From Mycobacterium sp. 1465703.0 (lineage in GTDB: Bacteria > Actinomycetota > Actinomycetes > Mycobacteriales > Mycobacteriaceae): a stretch of 33,056 nucleotides of DNA. The stretch covers positions 1 to 33,056 of the forward strand of contig NZ_LZKU01000139.1 in assembly GCF_001672975.1 (NCBI RefSeq), read 5' to 3'. The position numbers and the translations under genes were made by a program. Below the pieces are notes generated by a model. The model worked only from the letters and a program-made list of their open reading frames with translations. It ran no database searches and was not told the origin of the DNA. The stretch's first letter is position 1. Each line of letters begins with the position of its first letter. Below are positions 8,993 through 21,074 of this stretch, piece after piece.

Positions 8993-10434
8993 CCGATGTC
9001 GGCCGCGCCTTCGGATGCGACGGCCGATACCCGGTTGCGCACCAGAAACCATCCGGCGCTCAGCGCCGGGGCCATCACGACCACCGTTGCGATGGTCCAG
9101 GTACCGGTCTGCCTGTCGAAGGCCATCATGACCAGAACGCCGGCTAGGAAAAGGAGGGTGAGATACCCCGAATAGGGTGCCCACGGCATGCGAAACTGCG
9201 GCCGTTGCACCAGCCCCGCCTTGGACAGCCGGTAGGCGCGCAGCTGACACAGCACGATGGTCGCCCAGCACGCGATGATGCCCGGCGCCACGATGTTGAG
9301 CACGATCTCGAAGGCCTCGCTGGGATTGAAGGCATTGAGGGCAATGCCGAACAGGCAGATGATGGCCGCCATCGAGATACCGACGTAGGGCACCCCGTTC
9401 TTGGACATCCGGGTCGCGAACCGTGGGGCGCTGCCACTGGAAGCCATCGAGTGCATGATGCGGCCGGTCGAATACAGTCCTGCATTCAGGCTGGACAGTG
9501 CGGCGGTGAGCACCACCACATTCATCAGGTCACCGGCGGCGTGAAAGCCGATCTTGGAAAAGAAGGTGACGAACGGGCTTTCGGTGGCCTGGTAGGAGGT
9601 GTACGGCAGCAGCAACGCCAGTAGCGCAACGGATCCGACGTAGAAGATCGCGATGCGAGCGATCACCGAGTTGATTGCGCGCGGCATGACCTTTTCCGGT
9701 TCGGCGGTCTCCCCGGCAGCCGTGCCCACCAATTCGACAGCGGCATAAGCGAATACCACACCCGAGGTGGTCAGCAGTACTGCGACGACGCCGGACGGAA
9801 AGAGCCCGCCGTGGTTGGTCCACAGACTCAGTCCGGTGCTGTGGCCGTCGATGCGATAGCGCCCCGCGAGGAAGATGAGCCCGACGACCAGGAAAGCGAC
9901 CAGCGCGAACACCTTGACCAGCGCAGCCCAGAATTCCAGCTCACCGAACCACTGCACCGAGATCAGGTTCATCGACAACACGACCGCGAGGGCGATCAAT
10001 GCCAAGACCCACTGTGGGATCGATTCGAAGGTCGTCCACCGCCGCAGATAGGTGGCGATCGCGGTGGTGTCGACGATGGCGGTCATCGACCAGCCGAAAA
10101 AATACATCCAGCCGATGGCGTAGGCGGCCTTCTCGCCGAAGAATTCGCGCGCATAGGACACAAACGAGCCCGACGACGGGCGATGCAGAACCAACTCGCC
10201 CAGCGCTCGCAGGATCAGGAAGACGAACAATCCGCATATGGCGTAGATCAGGAATATCCCGGGTCCCGCCTTGGCCAGCCGGCCCCCCGCCCCCAGGAAC
10301 AGCCCGGAACCGATCGCGCCGCCGATACCGATCATCTGCACCTGCCGGGGCTTGAGTCCCTTGCGGTACCCGGCGTCCTCGCCGAAGTCACCGACTGCCG
10401 TATCTGGGTTGCCATCCTCCGGCAACGCGGCCAT
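8989..10434 (-). CDS. ansP1: amino-acid permease, APC superfamily (AnsP-like)
   Basis: A 481-residue transporter with about twelve hydrophobic helices. The N-terminal [20 protein letters not shown] segment and the following [14 protein letters not shown] are the hallmark first helices of the amino acid-polyamine-organocation family, and [22 protein letters not shown] matches the AnsP (asparagine/aspartate) branch. The M. tuberculosis gene at this syntenic place is ansP1, annotated for L-asparagine and shown to carry aspartate; substrate here is by homology only. The ATG at 10434 gives an N-terminus of normal length for the family. An upstream in-frame ATG at 10569 would add 45 residues with no similarity. 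Convergent four-base stop overlap with the SDR gene. Confidence 0.9.
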   Translation of the reverse strand: MAALPEDGNPDTAVGDFGEDAGYRKGLKPRQVQMIGIGGAIGSGLFLGAGGRLAKAGPGIFLIYAICGLFVFLILRALGELVLHRPSSGSFVSYAREFFGEKAAYAIGWMYFFGWSMTAIVDTTAIATYLRRWTTFESIPQWVLALIALAVVLSMNLISVQWFGELEFWAALVKVFALVAFLVVGLIFLAGRYRIDGHSTGLSLWTNHGGLFPSGVVAVLLTTSGVVFAYAAVELVGTAAGETAEPEKVMPRAINSVIARIAIFYVGSVALLALLLPYTSYQATESPFVTFFSKIGFHAAGDLMNVVVLTAALSSLNAGLYSTGRIMHSMASSGSAPRFATRMSKNGVPYVGISMAAIICLFGIALNAFNPSEAFEIVLNIVAPGIIACWATIVLCQLRAYRLSKAGLVQRPQFRMPWAPYSGYLTLLFLAGVLVMMAFDRQTGTWTIATVVVMAPALSAGWFLVRNRVSAVASEGAADIG

Positions 10435-10599
10435 GAAAACGTCCAATCTTGATCGTTGCCCAATTCCGGGCGCCAGTGCTGGGTTTACAGACGGGAGGTA
10501 CCCACTCGGCGGGTTGTGCAGCGATGCTTCCGTATTCGGTGAGTGGAGGGCAAATTCGAGATCGACCACCAGGTGAGGGTCGCTGGTGGTGGCGACCCG

Positions 10600-11493
10600 C
10601 TACGAACGGCCGAAGCCGGGGCGACGGCGGCGCAGGTAACGCTCGAACTCCGCGGCCAGCGCATCGCCGTCGATCTTGCCCAGGGCGTCGTTCATGTCGA
10701 CCTCGGCGTCGCCGCGCTGCTCCAGCGACAACACGTACTCGGCGAGGTCCTCGTCCTCGGCGGTCATCTCGGTGACTGCCTGCTCCCATTCCTCGGCGTC
10801 CGTCGGCAGGTCTGCCAGCGGCACCTCGATGTCGAGCACGTCTTCGACGCGGCGCAACAGGGCCACCGTCGCCTTCGGGTTCGGTGGCTGCGAGACGTAG
10901 TGCGGTACCGCCGCCCAGAACGTCACCGCCGGGATCCCGGCGGCCACACAGGAGTCCTGAAACACTCCGGCGATGCCGGTCGGCCCCTCGTACCGGCTTT
11001 CCTCGAGGCCGAAGCGTTTCGCCGATTCGGGGGAGTAGGCCGCGCCCGAAACCGGAACCGGCCGGGTGTGAGGGGTGTCGGCCAGCAGGGCACCGAGGAT
11101 CACCACGGTGTCCACATTGAGCTTGTCGGCGATTGCCACCAACTCCGCGCAGAACGTGCGCCACCGCATGTTGGGTTCCACCCCATGCATCAACACGACA
11201 TCGCGGTCGCTGCCGGGCGGCCGGCAGTGCGAGATCCGCATCGCCGGCCACACCAGTTCGCGGGTCACGCCGTCGACCTGCCGGATCACCGGACGATTCA
11301 CCTGGTAGTCGTAATATGCCTCGTCGTCGATCTCCAAAATCGGATCGGCTTCCCAGATGGCCTCGAGGTGTTCGAGCGCATCGCTGGCCGCGTCGCCGGC
11401 GTCGTTCCACCCCTCGAACGCAGCCACGACGACGGTGTGGTGCAGTTCGGGCAATGCGGCTTCGCCAAAGGGAGGGCCGTCGGGCGGGGTCAC
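10600..11493 (-). CDS. PAC2-family protein (Rv2125-like)
   Basis: A 297-residue cytoplasmic protein of the PAC2 (proteasome assembly chaperone-like) family. Conserved features are VVAAFEGWNDAGDAASDAL at the N-terminus, VLMHGVEPNMRWRTF, VVILGALLADTPHTRPVPV and GPTGIAGVFQDSCVAAGIPAVTFWAAVPHYV in the middle, and an acidic helical tail. The M. tuberculosis orthologue Rv2125 is of similar length and in the same gene order. Function of the bacterial members is not established; the family name comes from eukaryotic proteasome assembly factors, and actinobacteria do have proteasomes. Start is a GTG at 11493. It is divergent from metH across about 470 bp. Confidence 0.9.
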   Translation of the reverse strand: MTPPDGPPFGEAALPELHHTVVVAAFEGWNDAGDAASDALEHLEAIWEADPILEIDDEAYYDYQVNRPVIRQVDGVTRELVWPAMRISHCRPPGSDRDVVLMHGVEPNMRWRTFCAELVAIADKLNVDTVVILGALLADTPHTRPVPVSGAAYSPESAKRFGLEESRYEGPTGIAGVFQDSCVAAGIPAVTFWAAVPHYVSQPPNPKATVALLRRVEDVLDIEVPLADLPTDAEEWEQAVTEMTAEDEDLAEYVLSLEQRGDAEVDMNDALGKIDGDALAAEFERYLRRRRPGFGRS

Positions 11494-11861
11494 AGAATTA
11501 GCCTACGGCCTTCGGCCCGCCAGCGATGCGGACCGTGCGCGGTCCGATGAGGGAGTCGGCCAATTGGATCGGGCTCCGATCTTCGGGGCGTGCCGGACGT
11601 GGCTTGTCGGCCGGCGGGCGTTTCATCCGGGCCTTTGCATAGAAGGACTATTCTTGTGTCTGTTGGCGGCCCCCGGCGCTCGTGTTCGATGAATTCAACT
11701 ACCGGCGTCGTCGCGGTCGAGACGAAATACGCGTAGCGGCAAACTTGTTAACATGGGTAACTACCACATCGCCGACAAGATCCGTGAGCTGGTGCTTTAG
11801 GGCAATCGCGAGCGCCACGCAGGTCGGGTCGAGCTGGGCGTCCAGACGTCGGGTGACGACG
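11494..11861. other. intergenic region between PAC2 gene and metH leader
   Basis: About 370 bp without a supported gene. It contains a short plus-strand frame from an ATG at 11754 (MGNYHIADKIRELVL, then stop). This faintly recalls the start of DUF4342 domains, but it is too short to call. Confidence 0.4.
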
Positions 11862-11867
11862 TAGACT
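11862..11867 (+). promoter_or_regulatory. candidate -10 element of metH
   Basis: TAGACT fits the mycobacterial TANNNT -10 consensus. A start site about seven bases downstream would fall at 11874, exactly where the proposed riboswitch P1 stem begins. No good -35 hexamer is visible at 17-18 bp upstream, which is common in mycobacteria. Confidence 0.35.
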
Positions 11868-11873
11868 TTTCTG

Positions 11874-11960
11874 GTCGAGAGGCGTTGCAACGGTTTTCCG
11901 GTGCTTACCGGTATCCGCCACGCTCGGCAGAGTCAAGGACGCCTTCCACTACGGAAGGAA
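11874..11960 (+). promoter_or_regulatory. candidate SAH riboswitch controlling metH translation
   Basis: The leader can fold like the S-adenosylhomocysteine aptamer. P1 is GTCGAG (11874-11879) with CTCGGC (11923-11928). The pseudoknot stem P4 is AGGCGTT (11880-11886) with GACGCCT (11938-11944). A P2-like arm combines CGG/CCG closure with a perfect CCGGT/ACCGG hairpin (about 11891-11917). The core CGAG-AGGCGTTGCAA closely follows the family's CGAGGAGCGCUGCAA, and CCACGCTCG differs by one base from the conserved CCAGGCUCG. Just downstream, CCTTCC (11942-11947) is complementary to the ribosome-binding site GGAAGG (11953-11958). Its first three bases are also the end of P4. SAH binding would therefore compete with the anti-Shine-Dalgarno hairpin and switch metH on. 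The pairings are seen directly; ligand identity is inferred from motif similarity recalled from known SAH riboswitches. Confidence 0.75.
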
Positions 11961-11965
11961 CGTGC

Positions 11966-15712
<3,747 letters not shown>

Positions 15713-15723
15713 GCCTGGACGCT

Positions 15724-15786
15724 GGTGTCTGAATCCAGCCCGCCGGTATCTGAGTCTCAGCCGCCGGTGTCTGAGTCCCACCCGCC
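15724..15786. repeat. three tandem 21-bp imperfect repeats
   Basis: Three head-to-tail copies begin at 15724, 15745 and 15766, each of the form GGTRTCTGARTC followed by a variable core ending in CCGCC. They lie between the convergent metH and mce-locus 3' ends, starting 11 bp after the metH stop. The multiple-of-three length would preserve a reading frame, but no supported gene crosses them. They are a possible variable-number tandem repeat. Confidence 0.75.
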
Positions 15787-15934
15787 ACAAGAGTCGCGGC
15801 CGCGGCAGGTGCACACTTTTGGCCGCCTTTGAGCGACAACTGGTTTCGCCGACAGCGCTGTCGCTCAGATGCGGGCACATCGACAGTCGCCGGACTCAGG
15901 GACTGCTGTGACTCGTGTGAGTCGGGGACCTTTC

Positions 15935-16702
15935 TTAGACGCGCATCACCGGGCTCAGCGCGGATAGCGGAATGTGCGCCTGGACGGTGCCGCCGTCCAT
16001 GAACCACTGCGGCAGGCCGGGGGAGAAGTTGATCGGCTCGTCGTGGCCGACCGGATAGTCCGGCATGTAGATGATCAACTCGTCGGGCGTCAACGCCCAC
16101 GCCTTATATGCGCCCGAGTAGACCTTGTCGGGAGTCCAACGGTCGAGGATAAACGGGTATGTGCCCGGATCATGTTGTGGTGGAGCCTGATTGAGCGCCG
16201 TATCGATAAACGGCGCCGCCAGTGGGGGAATGGCGGTCAGCGGATTCGACGTGGTCAGATCCGCCAGCTGCACCCGCCTACCGCTTGCCATGTCGAAGGT
16301 GAAGGTCCGGTAGGCGTTGTTGGGCTTGGGCCCGTCGGCGTGATAGTCCTCGTGGAACACCGCGCTGAGCAGGTTGCCGTGCCGGAAGACCTCGAAATTC
16401 TCCTCGCCGTAGCTGTCAGCGGCCATGCTGCCGTTGGCGTTCTTCCAGTTGCTGACCAGGGTGTGCAGGTAGTCCCGGATCACCGGGCCAGTGGTCGGGT
16501 TGTCGATCAGATCGTCGGGCACCGCGACCTTGATGTCGCGCACGGCGTTGCGTTCCGAGGTCACCGAGGTGTGGCAGTACTGACCGTCCCAGTTGCCGCC
16601 GAGCTCGCCACAAAATGACGGCGCCGACGCGTGCGCGACCGGGGTGCTGGGAATCGTTGCGGCCGTGACCAATACGATCGCCGCTGACAATCTCTTGAGC
16701 AT
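15935..16702 (-). CDS. secreted MPT64-like (DUF3298/RsiV-type) protein
   Basis: A 255-residue exported protein. Residues 1-26 form a signal peptide (MLKRLSAAIVLVTAATIPSTPVAHA) with Ala-x-Ala cleavage. The mature part has two Cys (FCGEL, QYCHT) near its start. It then has a mixed alpha/beta body with VFHEDYHADGPKPNNAYRTF, FDMASGRRVQLADLTT and the terminal VQAHIPLSALSPVM. This order matches the MPT64 (Rv1980c) and DUF3298 fold as I know it. MPT64 is a secreted immunogenic protein without known enzymatic activity. A GGAG eight bases before ATG 16702 supports the start. It is the last gene of the mce operon, 18 bp after the Mce-associated gene, so it may act with the transporter outside the membrane; that role is inference. 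Confidence 0.75.
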   Translation of the reverse strand: MLKRLSAAIVLVTAATIPSTPVAHASAPSFCGELGGNWDGQYCHTSVTSERNAVRDIKVAVPDDLIDNPTTGPVIRDYLHTLVSNWKNANGSMAADSYGEENFEVFRHGNLLSAVFHEDYHADGPKPNNAYRTFTFDMASGRRVQLADLTTSNPLTAIPPLAAPFIDTALNQAPPQHDPGTYPFILDRWTPDKVYSGAYKAWALTPDELIIYMPDYPVGHDEPINFSPGLPQWFMDGGTVQAHIPLSALSPVMRV

Positions 16703-16720
16703 CAGATGGCTCCGCTCGGC

Positions 16721-17437
16721 TCAGAGGAGTTGGACTTTGCTTGCCCGCCAGCGACCGTCGACCTTCTCCATGGTCATCTTGATCCTGCTGCGGTCGATGC
16801 GCGGGTCGGGGGCGGCCGTGTTGGTGACGGTCTGGTCGATGAAGAGCAGCACGACGACCTTGTCCATAGATTCGGTCTGGATGGCCGAGTCCACCACCAC
16901 GCCATGCGCAGTCGCCTTGTTGTCGATCAACAGCTGCCGCAGTTTGACGCTGGACTGGGTGTACATGTCCTTGAACTCACCGGTCGCGCCGTCGAGCACC
17001 TGCTTGAAGTTGTCGTCGACCTTGTTCGAATCGATGCTCGTCAGCACCTGCGCGTAGGCGATGGCCGCCTGTTGGGCCTGTTCACCAGCCAGCTTCAGCT
17101 GATGGTCCTGCCATTGCCGCCAGCCGAGGAACCCCGAAACAGCGAGCGCGGCAATGATTAACACCGGCAGCACGCTGCGACGCAGATACTGGCGCCAGGG
17201 CCGTTTACGCCGTCCGGTATCGGGCCGCTTGCGTTTGAGCAGTCCGGCGTCTTCGTCCTCGTCACCCTCGTCGGGAGTCGAGTCGTCGGGCGCCTCGGCG
17301 GATTCGTCGGCCGTGTCCTCGGGTGCGTCGGCACGTGTGTCGTCGATGTCTTCGCGTGCAACCGCCGGAGTTTCGGCCCCCGATTCCACGTCGGTGTCCG
17401 TGTCGGGTTTCCGGTTCTTCTTGGTAGTCACGCCCAC
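16721..17437 (-). CDS. Mce-associated membrane protein
   Basis: About 238 residues. A long acidic, Asp/Glu/Pro/Thr-rich cytoplasmic N-terminus (about residues 8-65) is followed by a basic patch (KRKRPDTGRRKRP). One transmembrane helix (SVLPVLIIAALAVSGFLGW) comes next, then an outer SnoaL/NTF2-like domain ending in KVDGRWRASKVQLL. This is the standard layout of Mam proteins encoded at the 3' end of mce operons. Known Mam proteins (for example OmamA) stabilise Mce transporters. Start choice is uncertain: an AGGAG at 17444-17448 touches the ATG at 17443, so GTG 17437 (spacing six) is preferred, with GTG 17431 also possible. It lies 33 bp after mceF. Confidence 0.85.
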   Translation of the reverse strand: MGVTTKKNRKPDTDTDVESGAETPAVAREDIDDTRADAPEDTADESAEAPDDSTPDEGDEDEDAGLLKRKRPDTGRRKRPWRQYLRRSVLPVLIIAALAVSGFLGWRQWQDHQLKLAGEQAQQAAIAYAQVLTSIDSNKVDDNFKQVLDGATGEFKDMYTQSSVKLRQLLIDNKATAHGVVVDSAIQTESMDKVVVLLFIDQTVTNTAAPDPRIDRSRIKMTMEKVDGRWRASKVQLL

Positions 17438-17470
17438 GATCATCTCCTAAAGGTCGACGGGTTCAATTGC

Positions 17471-18730
17471 TCAGTGCGGCGGTTCGATCGGCAGCGCAGG
17501 ACCGCCGTAAGGGGTGGGAATGGTGTAGCGGCCCCGAGGGGTCGGGTCGGTTCGCTGGCCCAGGTTCGCGCCCGGTGGCGGGCCCGCGGTGTCGTCGCCG
17601 CCCGGCCGTGGCGCGTTCTTGGCGCCGCGAATCGAGACCGCCGGGTCGTCGTCGCGGCAGTAGGTGTACATGAACGGCTCGTAGTAGTCGGCGGCGGACG
17701 GGGCGTGCGACGGTGTCCCGTAGTCGCAGACATACCGGGGATACAGGTCCGCCGTCGCCCAGACGCCGCCGTCGTGAAAGGCGCTCGTCACCGCGTCCAA
17801 TACCGAGCCGCGGTAATCGGGGAACAGCGCATTGAGCGCCGGAATCCGTAGATACAGCAGCTGCGACATGGTGGCCATGCTGCCCAGCAACTGCACCATG
17901 GTGTCGGAATTGTCGGCGAACAGGTTGTCGACGCCCGACAGCGTGCGCGGTGTCTGACCTGTCAAGCGGCGATAGCCGGCCTGCATCCTGGCCACGCCGG
18001 TCAGCGTTCGGTTGAGTTCCGTTGCGGTGGCGCCCAATCCGTTGTTCTTGTCGCTGGCCAGGGTGAGTACGACGCGGCTGGTCTTGATGATGCTGGTGGT
18101 TTGCGGCAGCACCGAATCCAGCGTGGAAAGCAGGAAGGTGCCGCCGTCGACGATGGCGGTCAGCTTGGCCGGCCCGTCTTTGCTCAGGCTGAGTTCTTTC
18201 TTGATCAACTCGACCTTGTGCGGGTCGACTTGGGCCAGCAACCCGTCGGCGTCACCGAGCAACTGCGCCAAGCTGACCGGTACGGTCGTGTGGTCCAGGG
18301 TGATCAGGCTGCCGTCGTGCAGGTACGGTCCGGAGTTCGATGCGGCTTCGAAATTGATGTACTGCTCACCGGCCGGCGACAGCGCCGACACGTGCACGAC
18401 ACTGTTCGCCGGGATCCGCACCGTCGACGTGATGCTGGCGACGGCGTTGACCCCGTTGTCGGTGATCTGTAGCGACTCGACACGGCCGATGCGCACACCC
18501 CGCAGCGCGACATCCTGGTTGGGCAGCAGGCCGCCTGATTCGGGCAATTGCACGGTGACCCGGTAGGACGAGGCGAAGGGCTTCACCCGCAACGCGCCGA
18601 CGAGCAGGTAGGCGGTGGCCACCACCAGGATGAGCACCAAGCCGGCCACCGACAGCCAGACCTGTTGTCGGTGACAGGTGCGCACTGCTCGGACAACGAG
18701 ATTGGCAAAGTTGGCGACGGCCCGGATCAC
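17471..18730 (-). CDS. mceF: Mce family protein, MceF position
   Basis: A 419-residue Mce protein. It has one N-terminal transmembrane helix (VWLSVAGLVLILVVATAYLLVG), an MlaD/Mce domain (about residues 50-130, LLPNQDVALRGVRIGRVESL), a long helical region and a Pro/Gly-rich tail. GTG 18730 overlaps the mceE stop in a GTGA. Mce proteins A-F are thought to form a hetero-hexameric tube across the periplasm through which lipids pass. Two Cys pairs late in the chain (VCDYG, YTYCRDD) may form disulfides. Sixth and last mce gene of the operon. Confidence 0.93.
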   Translation of the reverse strand: MIRAVANFANLVVRAVRTCHRQQVWLSVAGLVLILVVATAYLLVGALRVKPFASSYRVTVQLPESGGLLPNQDVALRGVRIGRVESLQITDNGVNAVASITSTVRIPANSVVHVSALSPAGEQYINFEAASNSGPYLHDGSLITLDHTTVPVSLAQLLGDADGLLAQVDPHKVELIKKELSLSKDGPAKLTAIVDGGTFLLSTLDSVLPQTTSIIKTSRVVLTLASDKNNGLGATATELNRTLTGVARMQAGYRRLTGQTPRTLSGVDNLFADNSDTMVQLLGSMATMSQLLYLRIPALNALFPDYRGSVLDAVTSAFHDGGVWATADLYPRYVCDYGTPSHAPSAADYYEPFMYTYCRDDDPAVSIRGAKNAPRPGGDDTAGPPPGANLGQRTDPTPRGRYTIPTPYGGPALPIEPPH

Positions 18731-19962
18731 GGTTGCGGTCCTGGCGGCGGCGGGCCTGGTGGGGGCGGTTGCGGTAGCGGCGGAGCCCCCGGAGCGACAT
18801 CGATTTGGCCGGGGATGTTGGGGTCCGGCATCACCGGAACCTGCGGCGAATTCGGCCCCCGGCCCACCACGCGCTCCTGCAGCCGCCACAGGGTGTATTT
18901 GAGTGTGCCGACGAGCAGGTTCACGTTGTAGTGGTGCGGTCCGTGCAGCCCGATGTCACCGGGGAATCCGATATCGGGGAGCGATCCGAGCATGATCTTG
19001 TCCACGCCCACATTCACCGAAATCGAGTTCCCCGCAGTCGATTTGACCAACGCGGGAATCAGCCGATTAATCGACAGCCAGCTGGTATCCGGGCTTATCG
19101 CAACGTCGTTGGCAGCTCCGGCGATCGTGTTCAGGTCGCGGACCATGCTGCGCCCGCTGGTATCGGTCCCGCCGATGGACGGGAACCTGGCCAGTAGCCG
19201 GGAGGTGTCGCCCACCTGTACGGCCAAATTGGAGAGTTGAGTGATGTTGTCGGCCAGGGCCGAAGTGGCGGGGCTGGCAGCGGACATCAGGTCGGTGATG
19301 GTTTGGTTTTTGGCATCGAGTTGGTCGGCCAGGCTGGACAATTGGGTCAACGCATGTGAGATCTGATCGGACCGGGCATCCAGCGTTCCGAGCAGCTCGT
19401 TGGACTTGCGGATCATATCTCCGAACGCCTGGCCCTGGTCGCCGGTCGCCTTGCCGAAACCGTTGATGATGTTGGTGAAATTGCGAACCGCCCCGCCGTT
19501 CACCAGTATCGCCGCCGAGCTCAGCACCGACTCGACGGTCGCGGCGGCCGCGGTTGAATCCAGGCCGATGGTGTCGCCGTCGCGAAGCAGCGGAACATCC
19601 GCAGGGTCGTCAGGCGGTGGCTTCAGCGCGACGAAGACATCGCCCAACGGTGTCGCGGTACGTAATTCGGCGGTGCTGCCTCGTGGCAGTTGCACGCCGT
19701 CCCTGATGCGCAGCCGGGTGACCGCGGTGTAGTTGCGTGCGACCATCGATTCGAGTTGCCCGACGTCGGCGCCGGCGAGCTTGACCTTGGCGTTCATCGG
19801 CAGGTTGAGCGCGTTGGAGAACACCGCGTTGAGCGAATATCCACCCGAACCCAGTCCCGGGGCCGGAAGGGGAAGGCTAGCAAGGCCATTCGTGGCGCAC
19901 CCCGCGGTAACCATCGCCGCGGCCAGCACCGTCAGCATTCGCCGGGTGCTCGCGGCCGTCAT
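18727..19962 (-). CDS. mceE: Mce family lipoprotein, MceE position
   Basis: A 411-residue lipoprotein. The signal peptide ends in a lipobox VTAGC with Cys at residue 22, typical of the fifth gene of mce operons (LprK in mce1). The Mce domain (about 40-115) includes LNLPMNAKVKLAGADVGQLESM, followed by helical segments and a remarkable proline tail (PLPQPPPPGPPPPGPQP). ATG 19962 overlaps the mceD stop as ATGA. It is expected to anchor to the outer face of the membrane as part of the Mce tube. Confidence 0.94.
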   Translation of the reverse strand: MTAASTRRMLTVLAAAMVTAGCATNGLASLPLPAPGLGSGGYSLNAVFSNALNLPMNAKVKLAGADVGQLESMVARNYTAVTRLRIRDGVQLPRGSTAELRTATPLGDVFVALKPPPDDPADVPLLRDGDTIGLDSTAAAATVESVLSSAAILVNGGAVRNFTNIINGFGKATGDQGQAFGDMIRKSNELLGTLDARSDQISHALTQLSSLADQLDAKNQTITDLMSAASPATSALADNITQLSNLAVQVGDTSRLLARFPSIGGTDTSGRSMVRDLNTIAGAANDVAISPDTSWLSINRLIPALVKSTAGNSISVNVGVDKIMLGSLPDIGFPGDIGLHGPHHYNVNLLVGTLKYTLWRLQERVVGRGPNSPQVPVMPDPNIPGQIDVAPGAPPLPQPPPPGPPPPGPQP

Positions 19963-21074
19963 TTCTGCCCCATCGCGGCCATGCCGTCGAGCACATACGT
20001 CAACCCGAAATCGGGGCCGAAGTCCTGGATGGTCCCAGTGCTGCAGCCTAGTTGCCGAAGGCCCATCAGGTTGCAGATCTCTTTGGTGTACTGGCTGTCG
20101 AAAAGCAATCGATCCGTGAGGAACCGGGCGCGCACGCTGCCGTTCGCCCGGTCGATCATGTTGTAGGCGTTGTCGGCCACCAGCGGAGCCAGGTCTAGGA
20201 GTTCGGCCAGGTCGCGCCGCTGATCGGTCACCGTCTTCAATGTGTCATTGCCGTGCAGCACGGCCTGCTTGATGTTGTCGCGGTTGGCATCGACGAGATC
20301 ACCGGCCCGCTGGATCAGTTGGTCGAGTTTGTGTCCGGTGCTACCGGTGCCGATCTCCTCGTCGGCCATGATCTGGCTGACTTGGTGGATGGTGGAGGCG
20401 AATTCGCGCAACTTCGTGTCGTTGGCGGCCACGGCGTCGAACAGCGTGCTGATGTTTTTGACGATCGTGGTGACCTGCTCGCGGGTGGTCGCGCCACCGT
20501 CGCTGGACAGCCGCAGCGCCTTGGACAGCTCGCCCAGCGCCGCCTTGATCTTTTCGCCGTTGCCGTTGACCACCTCGGTGCCGCCGTTGAGCACATCGGC
20601 AATCGGTCCGCCCCCGTGGCCGTCGCCCTCGAGCGACTTGGTCACCTTATCCAAAACGTTGAGGACGCTGCTGAATTCGACGGGAGTCTTGGTTCGGGGC
20701 AACCCGATGGTGTCGTGGTTCTGCAGGGTCGGTCCGTCGTGATAGGGCGGTGTGAGTTCGATCTGCCGGTCGGTGAGGATGGAGGTCGACACGGTGACGG
20801 CCTGGGCGGCGGCGGGAACTTTGACGTGCCGGTCGACGGTGAATTCGACTTCGACGTAACCGCCCTTGGCGTTGATCTTGGTGATCTTGCCCACCGGCAT
20901 GCCCAGCACCGCGACCTCATTGCCCTCGTAGAGACCTGAGGCGCTGTCGAATTGGGCGGTCACGGTAATGGTGTCCTCGTCGGAGCCCAGGTACCACGAG
21001 CCGATACCGAGCGTGGCCGCGATCACGGCGACCGCGGCAACAATAGCCGGCGCCTTGGCCCCGAGCCCCCTCAC
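19959..21074 (-). CDS. mceD: Mce family protein, MceD position
   Basis: A 371-residue Mce protein with an N-terminal membrane helix (APAIVAAVAVIAATLGIGSWYL), an Mce domain (SGLYEGNEVAVLGMPVGKITKI at about 50-71) and helical C-terminal repeats. GTG 21074 overlaps the mceC stop in a GTGA, so the longer open frame from 21134 is rejected. It contains two Cys (EICNLM, LGCSTG) near the C-terminus. Translationally coupled fourth mce gene. Confidence 0.93.
   Translation of the reverse strand: MRGLGAKAPAIVAAVAVIAATLGIGSWYLGSDEDTITVTAQFDSASGLYEGNEVAVLGMPVGKITKINAKGGYVEVEFTVDRHVKVPAAAQAVTVSTSILTDRQIELTPPYHDGPTLQNHDTIGLPRTKTPVEFSSVLNVLDKVTKSLEGDGHGGGPIADVLNGGTEVVNGNGEKIKAALGELSKALRLSSDGGATTREQVTTIVKNISTLFDAVAANDTKLREFASTIHQVSQIMADEEIGTGSTGHKLDQLIQRAGDLVDANRDNIKQAVLHGNDTLKTVTDQRRDLAELLDLAPLVADNAYNMIDRANGSVRARFLTDRLLFDSQYTKEICNLMGLRQLGCSTGTIQDFGPDFGLTYVLDGMAAMGQK

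Noticed and set aside
10388..11410. 340-codon minus-strand frame overlapping the PAC2 gene
   Set aside because: Arg/Gly-rich shadow of the PAC2 frame with no recognisable domain.
11754..11801. Short frame MGNYHIADKIRELVL that recalls the start of DUF4342 domains
   Set aside because: Only 15 codons, the continuation after the stop does not clearly match, and no ribosome-binding site is present; too little to call a pseudogene.
11880..11965. Cobalamin or SAM-IV riboswitch in front of metH
   Set aside because: Sequences resembling parts of the B12-box were considered, but the full set of stems fits the SAH aptamer better and no long cobalamin architecture is present.
15904..15930. GACTC-GTGT-GAGTC hairpin as a transcription terminator
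   Set aside because: The stem is only five pairs and is not followed by a clear T-run.
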